The position numbers and the translations under genes were made by a program. A stretch of 5,369 nucleotides of DNA from Rhizobiaceae bacterium (GTDB lineage: Bacteria > Pseudomonadota > Alphaproteobacteria > Rhizobiales > Rhizobiaceae), in assembly GCA_028865845.1 (NCBI GenBank), contig JAGWJK010000383.1, positions 1 to 5,369 on the forward strand. The letters run 5' to 3'. The notes under the pieces were generated by a model, which worked only from the letters and a program-made list of their open reading frames with translations, made no database searches and was not told the DNA's origin. Below, in pieces: positions 1 through 5,064 of this stretch (position 1 is its first letter; every line of letters begins with the position of its first letter).

Positions 1-193
1 TGCCGTCGAACAGAATGCGGCCTTCGGACGGACTTTCCATGCCGGCGATCATGTTCATGGTCGTCGACTTGCCGCAGCCGGAAGGGCCAAGCAGCGCCAT
101 GAACTCACCGTCGCGAATGTCGAGGTCCATGGTCTTCAGCGCGGTAAAGCTGCCGAAGCGCTTGACGAGATGTTCGAGATGGATCGCGGTCAT
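1..193 (-). CDS. ABC sugar importer ATP-binding subunit (MalK/UgpC type), N-terminal part only
   Basis: This cytoplasmic ATPase subunit would hydrolyse ATP to drive the importer formed with the two permeases just upstream. Only the first 64 residues lie in the window; the gene runs off the left edge, so the Q-loop, signature LSGGQ, Walker B and any C-terminal regulatory domain are not visible. The visible part has the standard N-terminal strand, an aromatic A-loop candidate at F16 in a GSFTALK segment, and a perfect Walker A motif, GPSGCGKST, at residues 36-44. The start is the ATG at 193-191. It overlaps the TGA of the preceding permease gene (192-190) as ATGA, and an AGGAGG-type ribosome binding site lies 7 nt upstream (complement of 201-207). 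The substrate class, carbohydrate, is inferred from the neighbours. The sequence gives no specific sugar, so I assign no symbol. Confidence 0.95.
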   Translation of the reverse strand, partial: MTAIHLEHLVKRFGSFTALKTMDLDIRDGEFMALLGPSGCGKSTTMNMIAGMESPSEGRILFDG

Positions 194-1152
194 GCCACTG
201 CCTCCTTCTTGGCGGCGTTCATCCGGCTGATCGCCAGCGAAACGAGGACGGAGAGCACGATGAGGATGACAAGCGCGATGGCGGCGACGTAGCCCCAGAC
301 CAGATCCTGCTGGGTGATCTTGTAGATGTAGACGGAGATGGTTTCCGTCGCCACGCCAGGGCCGCCGCCGGTCATGATGTAGAGCGTGTCGAAGATCTTG
401 AAGTTTTCGATGACGCGGATGGCAAGCGCAATGATGATGATGGTCTTCATCTTCGGCAGCACGATGGTGCGGAAACGCTGCGACCAGGAAGCGCCGAGAA
501 GCGTCGCCGCCCGCATCTGATCTTCCGGCACGCCGACCAGACCGGCCAGCAGAATGAGGAACATCAGCGGCGTCCACTGCCAGATATCGGCAATCATCAC
601 CGCAATCAGCGCCGTACTCGGGCTGGACAGCCAGGCGACGGTCACCGGCGTGCCCGAGAGCGTCGACAGGATATCGTTGACCGGTCCGCCCGACTGAAAG
701 AGCATGAAGAACATGTATCCGGCAACGGCCGGCACCACCATCATCGGGATCAGCATGATCGAATAGAAGACACGCTTACCGTAGAAATCGTCCATGAAGA
801 GAATGGCGAGTCCGAGGCCAAGCAGGAATTCGGCCGGCACGCAGACGATCATGATCAGCGCCGTGCGTCCAAGCGCGCTCCAGAAGCGCACGTCGCTGGC
901 AAGATCGGTATAGTTGGCGAAGGTGTTCCACGACTGCCAGGCGCGCCACCAGCCGGTGCCGTCGAGCGGCGACCAGTCGGTCATGCTGATATAAAGCTGC
1001 ATCAGCAGTGGAAACAGCGCAATGAACAGCACCAGGATCTGCGCAGGCAATGTCAGCATGAAGCCGAGCCGGCGCCCTTCCTCGGCCTGTGCGGTCGGTT
1101 TTGTGGTTTTGCCGGCCACAGGCAGCTTCTCCTCGGTTGCAAGCACGCTCAT
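190..1152 (-). CDS. Sugar ABC transporter permease, MalF/UgpA type
   Basis: This is a 320-residue inner-membrane permease of the CUT1 carbohydrate importer class, pairing with the MalG-type permease encoded just upstream. After a polar cytoplasmic N-terminus of about 30 residues come roughly six hydrophobic segments, near residues 31-57, 94-119, 129-152, 181-208, 237-255 and 287-308. The cytoplasmic coupling loop (EAA loop) that contacts the ATPase is at about 212-233, ending in FRTIVLP. Its usual acidic residues are replaced (RAATLLGAS rather than EAAxxDGA). A GGGPGxxTE segment near the C-terminus is typical of MalF-like proteins. The reading frame stays open far upstream, to 2115, but that part lies antiphase over the other permease gene. 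The ATG at 1152-1150 overlaps the preceding TGA (1151-1149), which decides the start. The ribosome binding site is weak, consistent with translational coupling. The substrate is unknown. Confidence 0.95.
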   Translation of the reverse strand: MSVLATEEKLPVAGKTTKPTAQAEEGRRLGFMLTLPAQILVLFIALFPLLMQLYISMTDWSPLDGTGWWRAWQSWNTFANYTDLASDVRFWSALGRTALIMIVCVPAEFLLGLGLAILFMDDFYGKRVFYSIMLIPMMVVPAVAGYMFFMLFQSGGPVNDILSTLSGTPVTVAWLSSPSTALIAVMIADIWQWTPLMFLILLAGLVGVPEDQMRAATLLGASWSQRFRTIVLPKMKTIIIIALAIRVIENFKIFDTLYIMTGGGPGVATETISVYIYKITQQDLVWGYVAAIALVILIVLSVLVSLAISRMNAAKKEAVA

Positions 1153-2033
1153 TGTTTCAGCGCCCCGAATGTCAGGCCGCGCACGAGATGGCGCTGAATG
1201 GCAATGCCCATGATCACGGGCGGCACGGCGGCGATTAGTCCGAGAGCGGCCTTTGCGCCGTAAAGCTGGCCGGTCATCGAAGACGACAGCGACGCCATGT
1301 AGACGGGGATGGTCACCCATTCGCGCGTCGTCAGCAGCAGGGCGATCAGATAATCCGACCAGTTGAGGATGAAGACGAAGAGTGCCGAGCTTGCGAGCGC
1401 CGGCCGCATCATCGGCAGCGTGATCTTCATGAAGACGCGGAAGCGCGAGCAGCCTTCGACCAGCGCCGCATCCTCGATTTCGCGCGGCATGTCGTCGAAG
1501 AAGGTTTTCATCAGCCAGAAAGCAAACGGCAGGGTGACGATGCCATAGATCAGCGCCAGCCCCCACCAGCTGTCCATGATGCCGAGAAACGCCCACATGA
1601 TCATCACCGGGATCATGACGGCCATCGGCGGGAACAGTCGCAGCTGGATCAAGGCCAGCGGCAGGTTCTGCCCTGATCCGAAGCGCGACAATCCGTAGGC
1701 AGCCGCGGTGCCGCAGGTCATGGCGATCAGGGTGCCAAACACGGCCGACAGCAGCGACGACAGGATCGGCTTGCCGGCCGTACGGTCGAGCGCGACGATC
1801 AGGTCGCTGGTCGACGTGCCGAAGATGAAGCGGAAATTGTCGAGCGTCGGATGCTTCGGCCACCAGGTCAGGTCGGCGCCGCTGGCGGACCATTCGGCAA
1901 TCGGCTTGAAGGCCATCGACGCCATCCAGAGCGTCGGCACCAGGCTGACGGCAAGTGCCGCCAGGATGGCGCAGTAGCGAAAGATTTCGAAAGGGAGCGA
2001 ACGGTTCATGGCACTGGCGACAATGAGGGACAT
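1149..2033 (-). CDS. Sugar ABC transporter permease, MalG/UgpE type
   Basis: This 294-residue inner-membrane permease is the MalG-like half of the CUT1 importer. It has a first membrane segment at about residues 20-40 followed by the characteristic MAFKPxxEW stretch, several further hydrophobic segments, and a well conserved EAA coupling loop at 187-207 (EDAALVEG, ending MKITLP). The C-terminal end, [10 protein letters not shown], matches the usual MalG tail (RGLTxGAVK). Its stop codon overlaps the start of the MalF-type permease as ATGA. The start is less certain: the ATG at 2033 begins only 5 nt after a strong hairpin and has no recognisable ribosome binding site. A second in-frame ATG at 2009 would give a 286-residue protein, also without a clear Shine-Dalgarno sequence. 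The permease order (G type before F type) is opposite to the classical malEFG arrangement. Family assignment is secure; substrate is not. Confidence 0.94.
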   Translation of the reverse strand: MSLIVASAMNRSLPFEIFRYCAILAALAVSLVPTLWMASMAFKPIAEWSASGADLTWWPKHPTLDNFRFIFGTSTSDLIVALDRTAGKPILSSLLSAVFGTLIAMTCGTAAAYGLSRFGSGQNLPLALIQLRLFPPMAVMIPVMIMWAFLGIMDSWWGLALIYGIVTLPFAFWLMKTFFDDMPREIEDAALVEGCSRFRVFMKITLPMMRPALASSALFVFILNWSDYLIALLLTTREWVTIPVYMASLSSSMTGQLYGAKAALGLIAAVPPVIMGIAIQRHLVRGLTFGALKQ

Positions 2034-2038
2034 TAAGA

Positions 2039-2066
2039 CGTCCGGGCGGCGCTATCCGCCCGGACG
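2039..2066 (-). other. Intercistronic mRNA hairpin between binding-protein and permease genes
   Basis: Arms at 2039-2049 and 2056-2066 are perfect complements (11 bp, CGTCCGGGCGG on the plus strand) around a 6-nt loop. The hairpin lies in the 48-nt gap between the binding-protein stop codon and the next permease start. On the transcribed strand it is followed by TCTTA and then ATG, with no uridine tract, so it is not a typical intrinsic terminator. In binding-protein-dependent transporter operons such hairpins often protect the upstream message from 3' exonucleases, or cause partial termination, giving excess binding protein. That role is inferred here. Confidence 0.8.
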
Positions 2067-2081
2067 CGTAAGACGCTGGCT

Positions 2082-3698
2082 TTAGCCGGCAACCGGGTCG
2101 AGCAATGTCGGCCAAGCTTGCTTATTGCTCTTGATCGCCTCGATCAGCTTGTCCTCGCCGATGCGGCGGGCGATGCGCGTCCACTGCTTCTCGGTGTCGG
2201 CCATCGCCGCCTCTGCTGTCTTCGTCTTCGTCAGCGCCGCGACGAGGTTTTCATCGAGCGCGTTGTGGAAGGCGGTCGCTCCGGGATAGTTGATCGACGG
2301 CACCGTGCGGCTGACCGTCTCGCGAACCACGTCCATGTGGTAGGCGTGATAGGTCTCGCGCACCAGCGGATCGGCGAAATTCGACAGCTGGAACGGATCG
2401 AAATAGCCGCTCGGATTGGCCGTCATCCAGGAATAGATGCGGCTGGAGCCGAGCCATTGCAGCAGGAGATAGCAGGCCTCCGGGCTCTTGCTTTGCGAAG
2501 AAATCGAGGCCGACAGGTTGAGCCAGAGCACCGAGCGGCGCACGAGTTGGCCGTTGATCTCGCGGCCGGGAGGCAGCGCGGAACCGATCTTGCCGGTGAT
2601 CTTCGAACCTTCGTTCGCCTTGTTGTCGAGGAATTTCGGCAGGTTGGAGAAAGCGCAGGTCATGGCAGCGCCGCCGCTGGCGAAATTGCCGTACTGTTCC
2701 GGCCAACCCCAGGAGATCGCATCCGGCGAATGGTAGGACAGGGAGTCGACGTATTCCTGTGTCGCCTTGTAGCCATTGTCAGAATTGATCAGCGGCTTGC
2801 CGTCGTCGCCGAAAAGATACTGGTTGGGCGACGCCATCGAGGTGAAGCGCTGATACCAGTTGGTATAGCCCCAGCCCTGGTTGCGCAGATCGGTGCAGCC
2901 GAAGAGGCCCTTGTCGGGACGATGGAAGAAGGCAGCAATCTCGTCGAGCTGCTTGAACGTCGTCGGCGGAGCCAGCGGATAGCCGTGCTTGTCGGCGAAG
3001 GCCTTCTTTTCGTTTTCGTCGTTGAAGAGATCGGTGCGGTAGTTCCAGATCTGGAAATCGCCGTCGAGGGAGACACCGTAGGTCGAGCCGCGATACTGGT
3101 TGAGGAGCGATACGCCCTTCTGACCATTGACGTAGCCGCGCTGCGGGTCATCCCATTCGGGTTTGTGGGCGGCAACGTAATCGTCCATCTTGATGATGCC
3201 ACCGGTCTCGGCGAGATCGCCCAGGCGATTCCACTCGACGGCGTAGATATCGAACGCACCGCCCTTGGTGGAGATATCCTGCATCGTCTTGGTGAATTCC
3301 TGGCCGTTCGGAACGCCGACCACGTCGAGGATGATGCCGGTCTCTTTTTCCCACAGTTCCTTGATCGACGGCGCGCCGGCCGGGAACGGCTTGGTGAGCT
3401 GGCCGATCGAACCGTCGGACAGGCCGAGGACGATCTTCGTCGGCGCCTTGCCGGCACCCTTCATTTCCTTGATCGCTTCGATCGCGCGGCCTTCCGGGGT
3501 GTCCGGGCCATACTGATAGCGTTCGGCACCATCGAAGCCGGTCGGGCCGCCGATCATGCCGGGCGCGAGCGCGTCAGCAGCGTAGGCACGGCCGGGCCGG
3601 ATGAATTGCGGGGCAATGCCCGCGGCAGCAGTCAATGCCAGCGCCCGGCCGCCAGAGGCAAGCAGGTCGCGCCGCGACATGCGAAAAAGATTCGACAT
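2082..3698 (-). CDS. Periplasmic sugar-binding protein of an ABC importer (extracellular solute-binding family 1), Tat-type signal
   Basis: This 538-residue exported protein should capture the substrate in the periplasm and deliver it to the two permeases. The N-terminus reads as a twin-arginine signal: SRRDLL at residues 8-13, a hydrophobic stretch at 19-29, and a likely AYA|AD signal peptidase site after residue 40. The binding-protein fold seems to begin at about residue 87 (TKIVLGLSDG), leaving about 45 extra residues after the signal. A segment around WxxPEQYGNFASGGAAMTCAFSN and the many Trp and Tyr residues fit a carbohydrate-binding cleft. At 538 residues it is clearly longer than typical family members (about 400-450). 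The start ATG at 3698 has a strong GGGAGGAA ribosome binding site 7 nt upstream. It is the first gene of the operon, behind a strong promoter. The ligand cannot be told from sequence; a sugar, polyol or oligosaccharide is inferred from the CUT1 permeases. Confidence 0.93.
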   Translation of the reverse strand: MSNLFRMSRRDLLASGGRALALTAAAGIAPQFIRPGRAYAADALAPGMIGGPTGFDGAERYQYGPDTPEGRAIEAIKEMKGAGKAPTKIVLGLSDGSIGQLTKPFPAGAPSIKELWEKETGIILDVVGVPNGQEFTKTMQDISTKGGAFDIYAVEWNRLGDLAETGGIIKMDDYVAAHKPEWDDPQRGYVNGQKGVSLLNQYRGSTYGVSLDGDFQIWNYRTDLFNDENEKKAFADKHGYPLAPPTTFKQLDEIAAFFHRPDKGLFGCTDLRNQGWGYTNWYQRFTSMASPNQYLFGDDGKPLINSDNGYKATQEYVDSLSYHSPDAISWGWPEQYGNFASGGAAMTCAFSNLPKFLDNKANEGSKITGKIGSALPPGREINGQLVRRSVLWLNLSASISSQSKSPEACYLLLQWLGSSRIYSWMTANPSGYFDPFQLSNFADPLVRETYHAYHMDVVRETVSRTVPSINYPGATAFHNALDENLVAALTKTKTAEAAMADTEKQWTRIARRIGEDKLIEAIKSNKQAWPTLLDPVAG

Positions 3699-3705
3699 TT
3701 CGGTG

Positions 3706-3713
3706 TTCCTCCC
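3706..3713 (-). promoter_or_regulatory. Ribosome binding site of the binding-protein gene
   Basis: The complement reads GGGAGGAA, ending 7 nt before the ATG at 3698, and fixes that start. A second purine-rich GGAGGA element lies about 15 nt further upstream, in the loop of a small 5-bp hairpin (arms 3718-3722 and 3732-3736). It has no start codon of its own. Confidence 0.8.
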
Positions 3714-3747
3714 AGTCGGCAGTTTCCTCCTCTGCCGAATGGCGATG

Positions 3748-3777
3748 ATTATTGACGCCTCAAATGATCGATGTCAA
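3748..3777 (-). promoter_or_regulatory. Sigma70-like promoter of the ABC transporter operon
   Basis: Read on the minus strand, a perfect -35 TTGACA (complement of 3772-3777) is followed by an 18-bp spacer and a -10 AATAAT (complement of 3748-3753), which matches TATAAT at five of six positions. Transcription would begin near 3741, giving a leader of about 43 nt before the binding-protein ATG. A copy of AAATGATCGAT (3762-3772) lies across the spacer and touches the -35 box, so a protein bound there should block RNA polymerase. The promoter is predicted from sequence only. Confidence 0.75.
3762..3772. promoter_or_regulatory. Candidate operator, copy 1 of AAATGATCGAT
   Basis: This 11-bp sequence recurs exactly at 3869-3879. 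Here it lies between the -35 and -10 elements of the transporter promoter, the classical position for repression. It is the best candidate for contact by the divergent LacI-family regulator, though no binding evidence exists. The core ATCGAT is itself palindromic with a central CG, as in many LacI-family operators. Confidence 0.5.
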
Positions 3778-3805
3778 CATCATAACAAATCATATTACAT
3801 CATTT
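3778..3805. repeat. Three ATCAT units with exact 10-bp period, including an imperfect 19-bp palindrome
   Basis: ATCAT occurs at 3779-3783, 3789-3793 and 3799-3803, so the same helical face is presented three times just upstream of the transporter -35 box. The last two units also form an imperfect palindrome at 3787-3805 (AAATCAT, 5 nt, ATCATTT; six of seven arm positions match). The sequence could hold either a dimer operator or tandem sites for an activator. Position and periodicity are directly visible; function is inferred. Confidence 0.5.
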
Positions 3806-3868
3806 ATCCCCGAAAGAGATGGCTCACATCCCTGCGGTTGAGCTGAATCAACAAAGGCCGTTGATGGA

Positions 3869-3879
3869 AAATGATCGAT
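3869..3879. promoter_or_regulatory. Candidate operator, copy 2 of AAATGATCGAT
   Basis: This is an exact repeat of 3762-3772 in the same orientation, 107 bp away, close to ten helical turns. It lies just upstream of the leader ORF on the regulator side. Two in-phase operators flanking the control region would allow DNA looping or joint control of both directions; that is inference. Confidence 0.45.
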
Positions 3880-3893
3880 AAACAGGAGGATAC

Positions 3894-3934
3894 GATGCAA
3901 AATAGTGGAGACGCGACCATGCGCCTCTTGCATC
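3894..3934 (+). other. Stem-loop in the regulator's leader
   Basis: GATGCAA (3894-3900) is the exact complement of TTGCATC (3928-3934). Inside, GAG/CTC (3908-3910 with 3925-3927) and CGC/GCG (3912-3914 with 3921-3923) pair around a 6-nt loop, with one mismatch and a 7-nt bulge. The ATG of the leader ORF lies in the base of the stem, so folding would hinder its translation and translation would melt the stem. There is no uridine tract. Confidence 0.45.
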
Positions 3935-3939
3935 TCTGA
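3895..3939 (+). CDS. Possible 14-residue leader peptide upstream of the regulator gene
   Basis: A short ORF, MQNSGDATMRLLHL followed by TGA, is preceded by a full AGGAGGA (3884-3890) at a suitable 4-nt distance from its ATG. This is the best ribosome binding site on the plus strand of the control region. The ORF ends 48 nt before the regulator's TTG start, and no other start codon explains this ribosome binding site. The peptide shows no run of a single amino acid, no signal peptide and no recognisable domain. It could be a regulatory leader peptide, a small protein or a chance occurrence. Overlap with the stem-loop at 3894-3934 suggests translation and RNA folding could influence each other. 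I do not recognise it. Confidence 0.4.
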   Translation: MQNSGDATMRLLHL

Positions 3940-3951
3940 CGATTAGAAATA

Positions 3952-3968
3952 CATCATTTCCCATCATT
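3952..3968. promoter_or_regulatory. Candidate autoregulatory operator before the regulator gene (CATCATT repeated at 10 bp)
   Basis: CATCATT occurs at 3952-3958 and again at 3962-3968, with the same 10-bp period seen in the array at 3778-3805. The first copy is part of TACATCATTT (3950-3959), identical to 3796-3805. It lies immediately before the regulator's ribosome binding site, so a bound protein could block transcription of the regulator's own gene. This is inference from repeat sharing. Confidence 0.45.
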
Positions 3969-3973
3969 GTTCT

Positions 3974-3980
3974 GGAAGGG
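3974..3980 (+). promoter_or_regulatory. Ribosome binding site that fixes the TTG start of the regulator
   Basis: GGAAGGG ends 7 nt before the TTG at 3988. The alternative upstream TTG at 3967 lacks any such element and falls within the CATCATT repeat, so 3988 is preferred. No ATG or GTG occurs in frame at a sensible distance. Confidence 0.75.
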
Positions 3981-3987
3981 AATCGGT

Positions 3988-5007
3988 TTGCGATCGACAT
4001 TGACTGACATTGCTCGCGAGGCCGGCGTCTCCAGCGCCACGGTCGACCGCGTGCTGAACAACCGCAACGGCGTCAAGGAACGCACCCGCGAGGTCGTGAT
4101 CGAGACCGCGCGGCGGCTCGGCTATCTCTCCGGCTCAAGCCTGCCTTTCCCCTCTTCGACCAATCAGATCAGGCTGGATTTCGTGCTGCCTGCGGGCACG
4201 AATACGTTCATTGCCAATCTGCTCTCCCACATCGAGCAGCAGGCGGCCAATCACGCCGAACTGGATGTGAAGATCCACTCCATCGAGGGCTTCAACCCCG
4301 ACACGCTGGCAAAGACGCTGCACGACCTTCGCGGCAAGACGCTCGGCGTCGGCGTCATTGCGCTCGACCATCCGACAGTGCGCGAGGCGATGCGCAATCT
4401 CGCCGCCACCGGCGCATCGATCGTGACGCTCGCCTCAGACATCCTGCATGTGCCGCGTATCGGCTATATCGGCATCGACAATCGTGCGGCAGGCCGGCTG
4501 GCGGGCTATCTGCTCGGCCGGTTCCTCGGCCATGGCGTGAAGAGGAAAGTGGCATTGTTTGCCGGCTCCCTCTCCTATCGCGGCCATGAGGAACGCGAAA
4601 TGGGCTTCCGCCACATCATCGGCGAAGATTTCCCCGATCTCGAGATCGTGGAGCTTCGGGAAGTCCGGGACGATCGTGAAAAGGCCTATCACGAGGCTGC
4701 GGCGATGCTGAGCCGGCATCCCGATCTCGCCGGCATCTACAATATCGGTGCGGGCAACCAGGGCATTGGCCAGGCCCTCGCCGAATCCGGCCGCGCCAAG
4801 CAGATCATTTTCATCGGCCATGAACTGACCGACCACAACAAGGCCTTCCTGCTCGATGGAACCGTCGACGCGGTCATCGACCAGAACCCGCGCGTGGAAG
4901 CGCGCGAAGCGATCTCAATGCTGAGTAGGGCGGTGCGCGGCCTGCCGATCGACTATCACGGGCCAAGGCTGCAGGTGATCTTCCGCGAGAATATCCCGGA
5001 AGTATAG
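3988..5007 (+). CDS. LacI-family transcriptional regulator, probably of the divergent sugar transporter operon
   Basis: This 339-residue cytoplasmic DNA-binding protein has an N-terminal LacI helix-turn-helix at residues 4-24 (TLTDIAREAGVSSATVDRVLN) and the hinge-proximal ERTREVVIETARRLGYL region to about 48. A periplasmic-binding-protein-like effector domain follows, from about 60 to the end. Landmarks of that domain are GIDNRAAGRLAGYLLG from residue 162, the YNIGAGNQGIGQAL segment, GHELTDHN from 277 and VIDQNP at 296-301. These resemble the sugar-responsive branch with a ribose-binding-protein-like fold. The recognition helix reads VDR where LacI has VSR. The start is a TTG at 3988, chosen for the GGAAGGG ribosome binding site 7 nt before it; a TTG at 3967 would add seven residues. 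The gene is divergent from the transporter operon and shares repeated sequences with its promoter, which supports local repression and autoregulation. The effector is unknown. Confidence 0.94.
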   Translation: MRSTLTDIAREAGVSSATVDRVLNNRNGVKERTREVVIETARRLGYLSGSSLPFPSSTNQIRLDFVLPAGTNTFIANLLSHIEQQAANHAELDVKIHSIEGFNPDTLAKTLHDLRGKTLGVGVIALDHPTVREAMRNLAATGASIVTLASDILHVPRIGYIGIDNRAAGRLAGYLLGRFLGHGVKRKVALFAGSLSYRGHEEREMGFRHIIGEDFPDLEIVELREVRDDREKAYHEAAAMLSRHPDLAGIYNIGAGNQGIGQALAESGRAKQIIFIGHELTDHNKAFLLDGTVDAVIDQNPRVEAREAISMLSRAVRGLPIDYHGPRLQVIFRENIPEV

Positions 5008-5012
5008 ATCGA

Positions 5013-5051
5013 TTCGATCCCGCGGCGCCGAAACGGCGAAGCGGGACCGAA
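5013..5051. terminator. Hairpin between convergent genes, likely bidirectional terminator
   Basis: A long stem forms from 5013-5030 and 5034-5051 around an AAA loop. CGCCG pairs with CGGCG, a GG/AA internal loop follows, then TCCCGC pairs with GCGGGA, one mismatch, and TTCG pairs with CGAA, giving 15 base pairs in all. It starts 6 nt after the regulator's stop codon and ends 14 nt before the stop codon of the convergent oxidoreductase gene. The downstream sequence on the plus strand (TGTCTTG) is only mildly T-rich, as is common in GC-rich alphaproteobacteria, so efficiency is uncertain. Confidence 0.75.
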
Positions 5052-5064
5052 TGTCTTGCTGGGA

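Noticed and set aside
15..230. Short plus-strand frame at the left edge
   Set aside because: It is antisense to the ATPase gene with its Walker A motif, and has no supporting ribosome binding site or family resemblance.
2039..2066. The intercistronic hairpin as a full intrinsic terminator
   Set aside because: It lacks a following uridine tract and the downstream permease and ATPase genes have no evident promoter of their own, so read-through must be substantial.
1153..2115. Open frame that would extend the MalF-type permease to 641 residues
   Set aside because: The upstream half lies out of frame over the well conserved MalG-type permease, is rich in Arg, Pro and Ala with no membrane segments, and the ATGA overlap at 1149-1152 gives the proper start. 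It is a GC-rich shadow frame.
2118..3755. 545-codon open frame on the plus strand, antisense to the binding-protein gene
   Set aside because: It mirrors a gene with a clear signal peptide, family features and promoter. Its own translation is Arg- and Val-rich without any domain, as expected from third-position GC bias on the opposite strand.
3837..3852. Inverted repeat GTTGA/TCAAC in the control region as an operator
   Set aside because: The arms are only 5 bp, do not recur as a pair, and share nothing with the AAATGAT set, so chance is a sufficient explanation.
3838..3882. A promoter for the regulator gene
   Set aside because: TTGAGC (3838) and TTGATG (3861) were tried as -35 boxes, but neither has a good -10 at 16-18 bp. 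A promoter must exist in the region, but I cannot place it from sequence.
4135..4836. Several minus-strand frames within the regulator gene
   Set aside because: They are shadows of a complete LacI-family gene and lack recognisable protein features.
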